Origin: Tistrella mobilis
GTDB lineage: Bacteria > Pseudomonadota > Alphaproteobacteria > Tistrellales > Tistrellaceae
Length of the DNA stretch: 64,000 nucleotides
Reading direction: 5' to 3'
Assembly (NCBI RefSeq): GCF_041468085.1
Contig: NZ_CP121017.1
Coordinates: 2,855,676-2,919,675 of the forward strand
The position numbers and the translations under genes were made by a program. The notes below the pieces were generated by a model. It made no database searches. It worked only from the letters and a program-made list of their open reading frames with translations, and had not been told where the DNA came from. Shown here in pieces: positions 62,276 to 64,000 of this stretch. Every line of letters begins with the position of its first letter. Position 1 is the first letter of the stretch.

Positions 62276-64000
62276 TCACGGCACGTCCGGCGGCTGTGAC
62301 GGCGTGCCCCGACGGGCGCGCCACCAGCCCGCCAGTCGCTCGCGGCCGCCGATCACGAACACGAAAAAGCCGGGCACGAAGAAGATCGCCAGAAGCGTGG
62401 CCGTGACCATGCCCCCGAAGACGCCGGTGCCGATGGCCCGCTGGGTTTCGGCACTGGCACCGTGTGCAAGCATCAGCGGCACGACCCCCAGGCCGAAGGC
62501 GAGCGAGGTCATCAGAACCGGGCGCAGACGCAGTCGGGCTGCGGTCACTGCCGCCTCCGTCACATCCATGCCGCGCGCGTGCAGCTGCCGGGCGAATTCC
62601 ACGATCAGGATGGCGTTCTTGGCCGACAGGCCGATCACGGTGATCAGGCCGACCTTGAAGAACACATCGTCGGGCATGCCCCGCAGCATCACCGCCGCCA
62701 CCGCGCCGATCAGACCCAGCGGCACCACCAGCATGACCGAGAGCGGAATCGACCAGCTCTCGTAAAGGGCGGCCAGAACCAGGAACACCACCAGCATCGA
62801 CAGAGCCATCAACAGGGGCGCCTGCGCAGCCGACATGCGCTCCTGCAGGGATTGACCGCTCCACTCGACCAGGAAACCGGGGGGCAGCTGCGCCGCCAGC
62901 CGCTCCATTTCGGCCATGGCGTCGCCGCTGGAGACACCGGGCGCGGGGCTGCCGGAAATGCTGGAGGACAGGCTCCCCTGATAGCGCTGCACCTGCAGGG
63001 GCATATCCTGCCAGACGGGCGTGACGATCGCGGACAGCGGTACCATGCCGCCATCGGCATTGCGCACGGTCAGCTTCAGCACATCATCCACCTGCATACG
63101 GGCGGCAGCGTCTGCCTGGATGATCACCTGCCGCAGACGGCCTTCATGGGGGAAATCGTCGACATAGAGCGAGCCCGTGGCGGCCGACAGGGTATCGCCG
63201 ATCGCGGCGAACGACACCCCCAACGCCTCGGCCTTCTGGCGGTCGATGTCCAGGCGGACGCCGGTCCCGGCCGGCAGGCCGTCGGCATAGACATTGGCAA
63301 GCCGGTCGCTCTGCCCCGCCAGCTCCAGCAGCCTGGCCGTCGCCGCCTCCAGGGCGTCATGCCCCCGACCGGAGCGGTCGAGGAGGCTCAGGCTGAAGCC
63401 CGAAGACGTGCCCATCTCGTCGATCGCAGGCGGCAGAAGGCTCGTCACCGTGCCGTCGGTGATGTCCGCCATCGCCTCGTCGACGCGCCGGGCCTCGTCG
63501 GCCGCCGTGGCGCCGCCGCGCCGGTCCCAGTCGCTCAGCATCGCGAAGGCCTGGGCCGTGTTCGCCCCCGACCCCGAGAAGCCGAAGCCCAGGATGACCA
63601 TGTTCGAGGTAATCGCCGGCCGACCGGCAAGATGGGTCTCCAGGCGCCGGACGACATCGAGCGTGCGTTCGCGCGTGGCATCCGCAGGCAGCTGAACCGA
63701 GGTCATGAAATAGCCCTGATCCTCTTCGGGCAGAAATGCGGATGGCAGGGTGCGCAGGGCCAGAACCAGCAGCACGGTGATCGCCACGAAGGCCACCATC
63801 ACCCGTCCGCTGCGCCGCACGACCGCGACGAGACGGGTTTCATAGGACCGGGTCATGTGATTGAAGCGCCGGTTGAACCAGCCGAAGAAGCCCCGTCGGT
63901 CATGCGCGCCGGGGCCGACCGGCTTCAGAAGCGTGGCACAAAGGGCCGGCGTCAGACTGAGGGCCAGGAGGGCCGAAAACAGGATCGACACCACCATCGA
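62276..64000 (-). CDS. RND multidrug efflux transporter, AcrB/MexB type (N-terminus cut by window edge)
   Basis: Inner-membrane proton-driven pump of the HAE-1 family. Only the C-terminal 574 residues are in the window; the frame is open at base 64000. The visible part begins in the helix SILFSALLALSLTPALCATLLKP and covers the second half of the pump. It has AFLPEEDQGYFMTSVQLP, the PC-domain segments, and LYESWSIPLSVMLVVPLGLIGA. Next come GLITVIGLSAKNAILIVEFAR and the end GGMVTATLLAIFFVPGFFVFV. The adjacent membrane-fusion gene, if any, is beyond the right edge. Confidence 0.93.
   Translation of the reverse strand, partial: SMVVSILFSALLALSLTPALCATLLKPVGPGAHDRRGFFGWFNRRFNHMTRSYETRLVAVVRRSGRVMVAFVAITVLLVLALRTLPSAFLPEEDQGYFMTSVQLPADATRERTLDVVRRLETHLAGRPAITSNMVILGFGFSGSGANTAQAFAMLSDWDRRGGATAADEARRVDEAMADITDGTVTSLLPPAIDEMGTSSGFSLSLLDRSGRGHDALEAATARLLELAGQSDRLANVYADGLPAGTGVRLDIDRQKAEALGVSFAAIGDTLSAATGSLYVDDFPHEGRLRQVIIQADAAARMQVDDVLKLTVRNADGGMVPLSAIVTPVWQDMPLQVQRYQGSLSSSISGSPAPGVSSGDAMAEMERLAAQLPPGFLVEWSGQSLQERMSAAQAPLLMALSMLVVFLVLAALYESWSIPLSVMLVVPLGLIGAVAAVMLRGMPDDVFFKVGLITVIGLSAKNAILIVEFARQLHARGMDVTEAAVTAARLRLRPVLMTSLAFGLGVVPLMLAHGASAETQRAIGTGVFGGMVTATLLAIFFVPGFFVFVIGGRERLAGWWRARRGTPSQPPDVP

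Overview
The window is GC-rich chromosomal DNA from an alphaproteobacterium. The evidence is a DUF1476 ATPase-inhibitor zeta protein, a separate PurS subunit, the order purC-purS-purQ-purL-bolA-grxD, a ccoNOQP-ccoG-fixH cluster and a second-type GltX. A Rhodospirillales-like organism such as Tistrella is my best guess, from gene content only. No rRNA, tRNA or CRISPR was seen.

Layout. 1-4.8 kb: a membrane class III nucleotide cyclase (cut by the window edge), purB, a hypothetical protein, a metallophosphoesterase and the zeta protein. 4.9-10.9 kb: a FabI-like reductase, then purC/purS/purQ/purL followed by bolA and a CGFS glutaredoxin. 10.9-17.2 kb (minus strand): a complete iron-uptake unit of FecI-type sigma factor, FecR-type anti-sigma, STN-containing TonB receptor, DUF3649, PepSY protein and DUF3325. 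17.2-18.1 kb holds gene remnants, including a broken amidohydrolase. 18.1-22.5 kb: cystathionine beta-lyase, a cysteine-dioxygenase-like cupin fused to four rhodanese domains, and a divergent LysR regulator. 22.5-25.7 kb: a TctCBA tricarboxylate transporter. 26.2-34.2 kb: a thioesterase, then the cbb3 oxidase operon and accessory genes. 34.3-41.1 kb: rpsD, then a minus-strand cobalamin uptake operon (methyltransferase, BtuB, BtuF, BtuC, BtuD) behind a clear cobalamin riboswitch. 41.1-44.4 kb: a TrmJ-nicotinamidase fusion and citramalate synthase. 44.5-51.1 kb: an A+T-richer island with a DUF1800/DUF1501 pair, a broken IS5-family element, an RTX-repeat protein and an IS630 remnant. 51.1-64 kb: cysS, gltX, nadE, a nicotinate phosphoribosyltransferase, class II DAHP synthase, glutathione reductase, succinate-semialdehyde dehydrogenase, a small secreted protein and an RND pump (cut by the window edge).

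Several groups fit together. Most of de novo purine synthesis lies in the first 10 kb. Nicotinamidase, nicotinate phosphoribosyltransferase and NAD synthetase make a complete nicotinamide-to-NAD route apart from the adenylyltransferase. The B12 operon is complete for import. The features most worth following up are the TrmJ-nicotinamidase fusion, the cupin-rhodanese fusion, the methyltransferase under the B12 riboswitch, an unknown membrane protein where ccoI normally sits, an orphan intrinsic terminator suggesting a small RNA, and short tandem repeats upstream of three pur genes.
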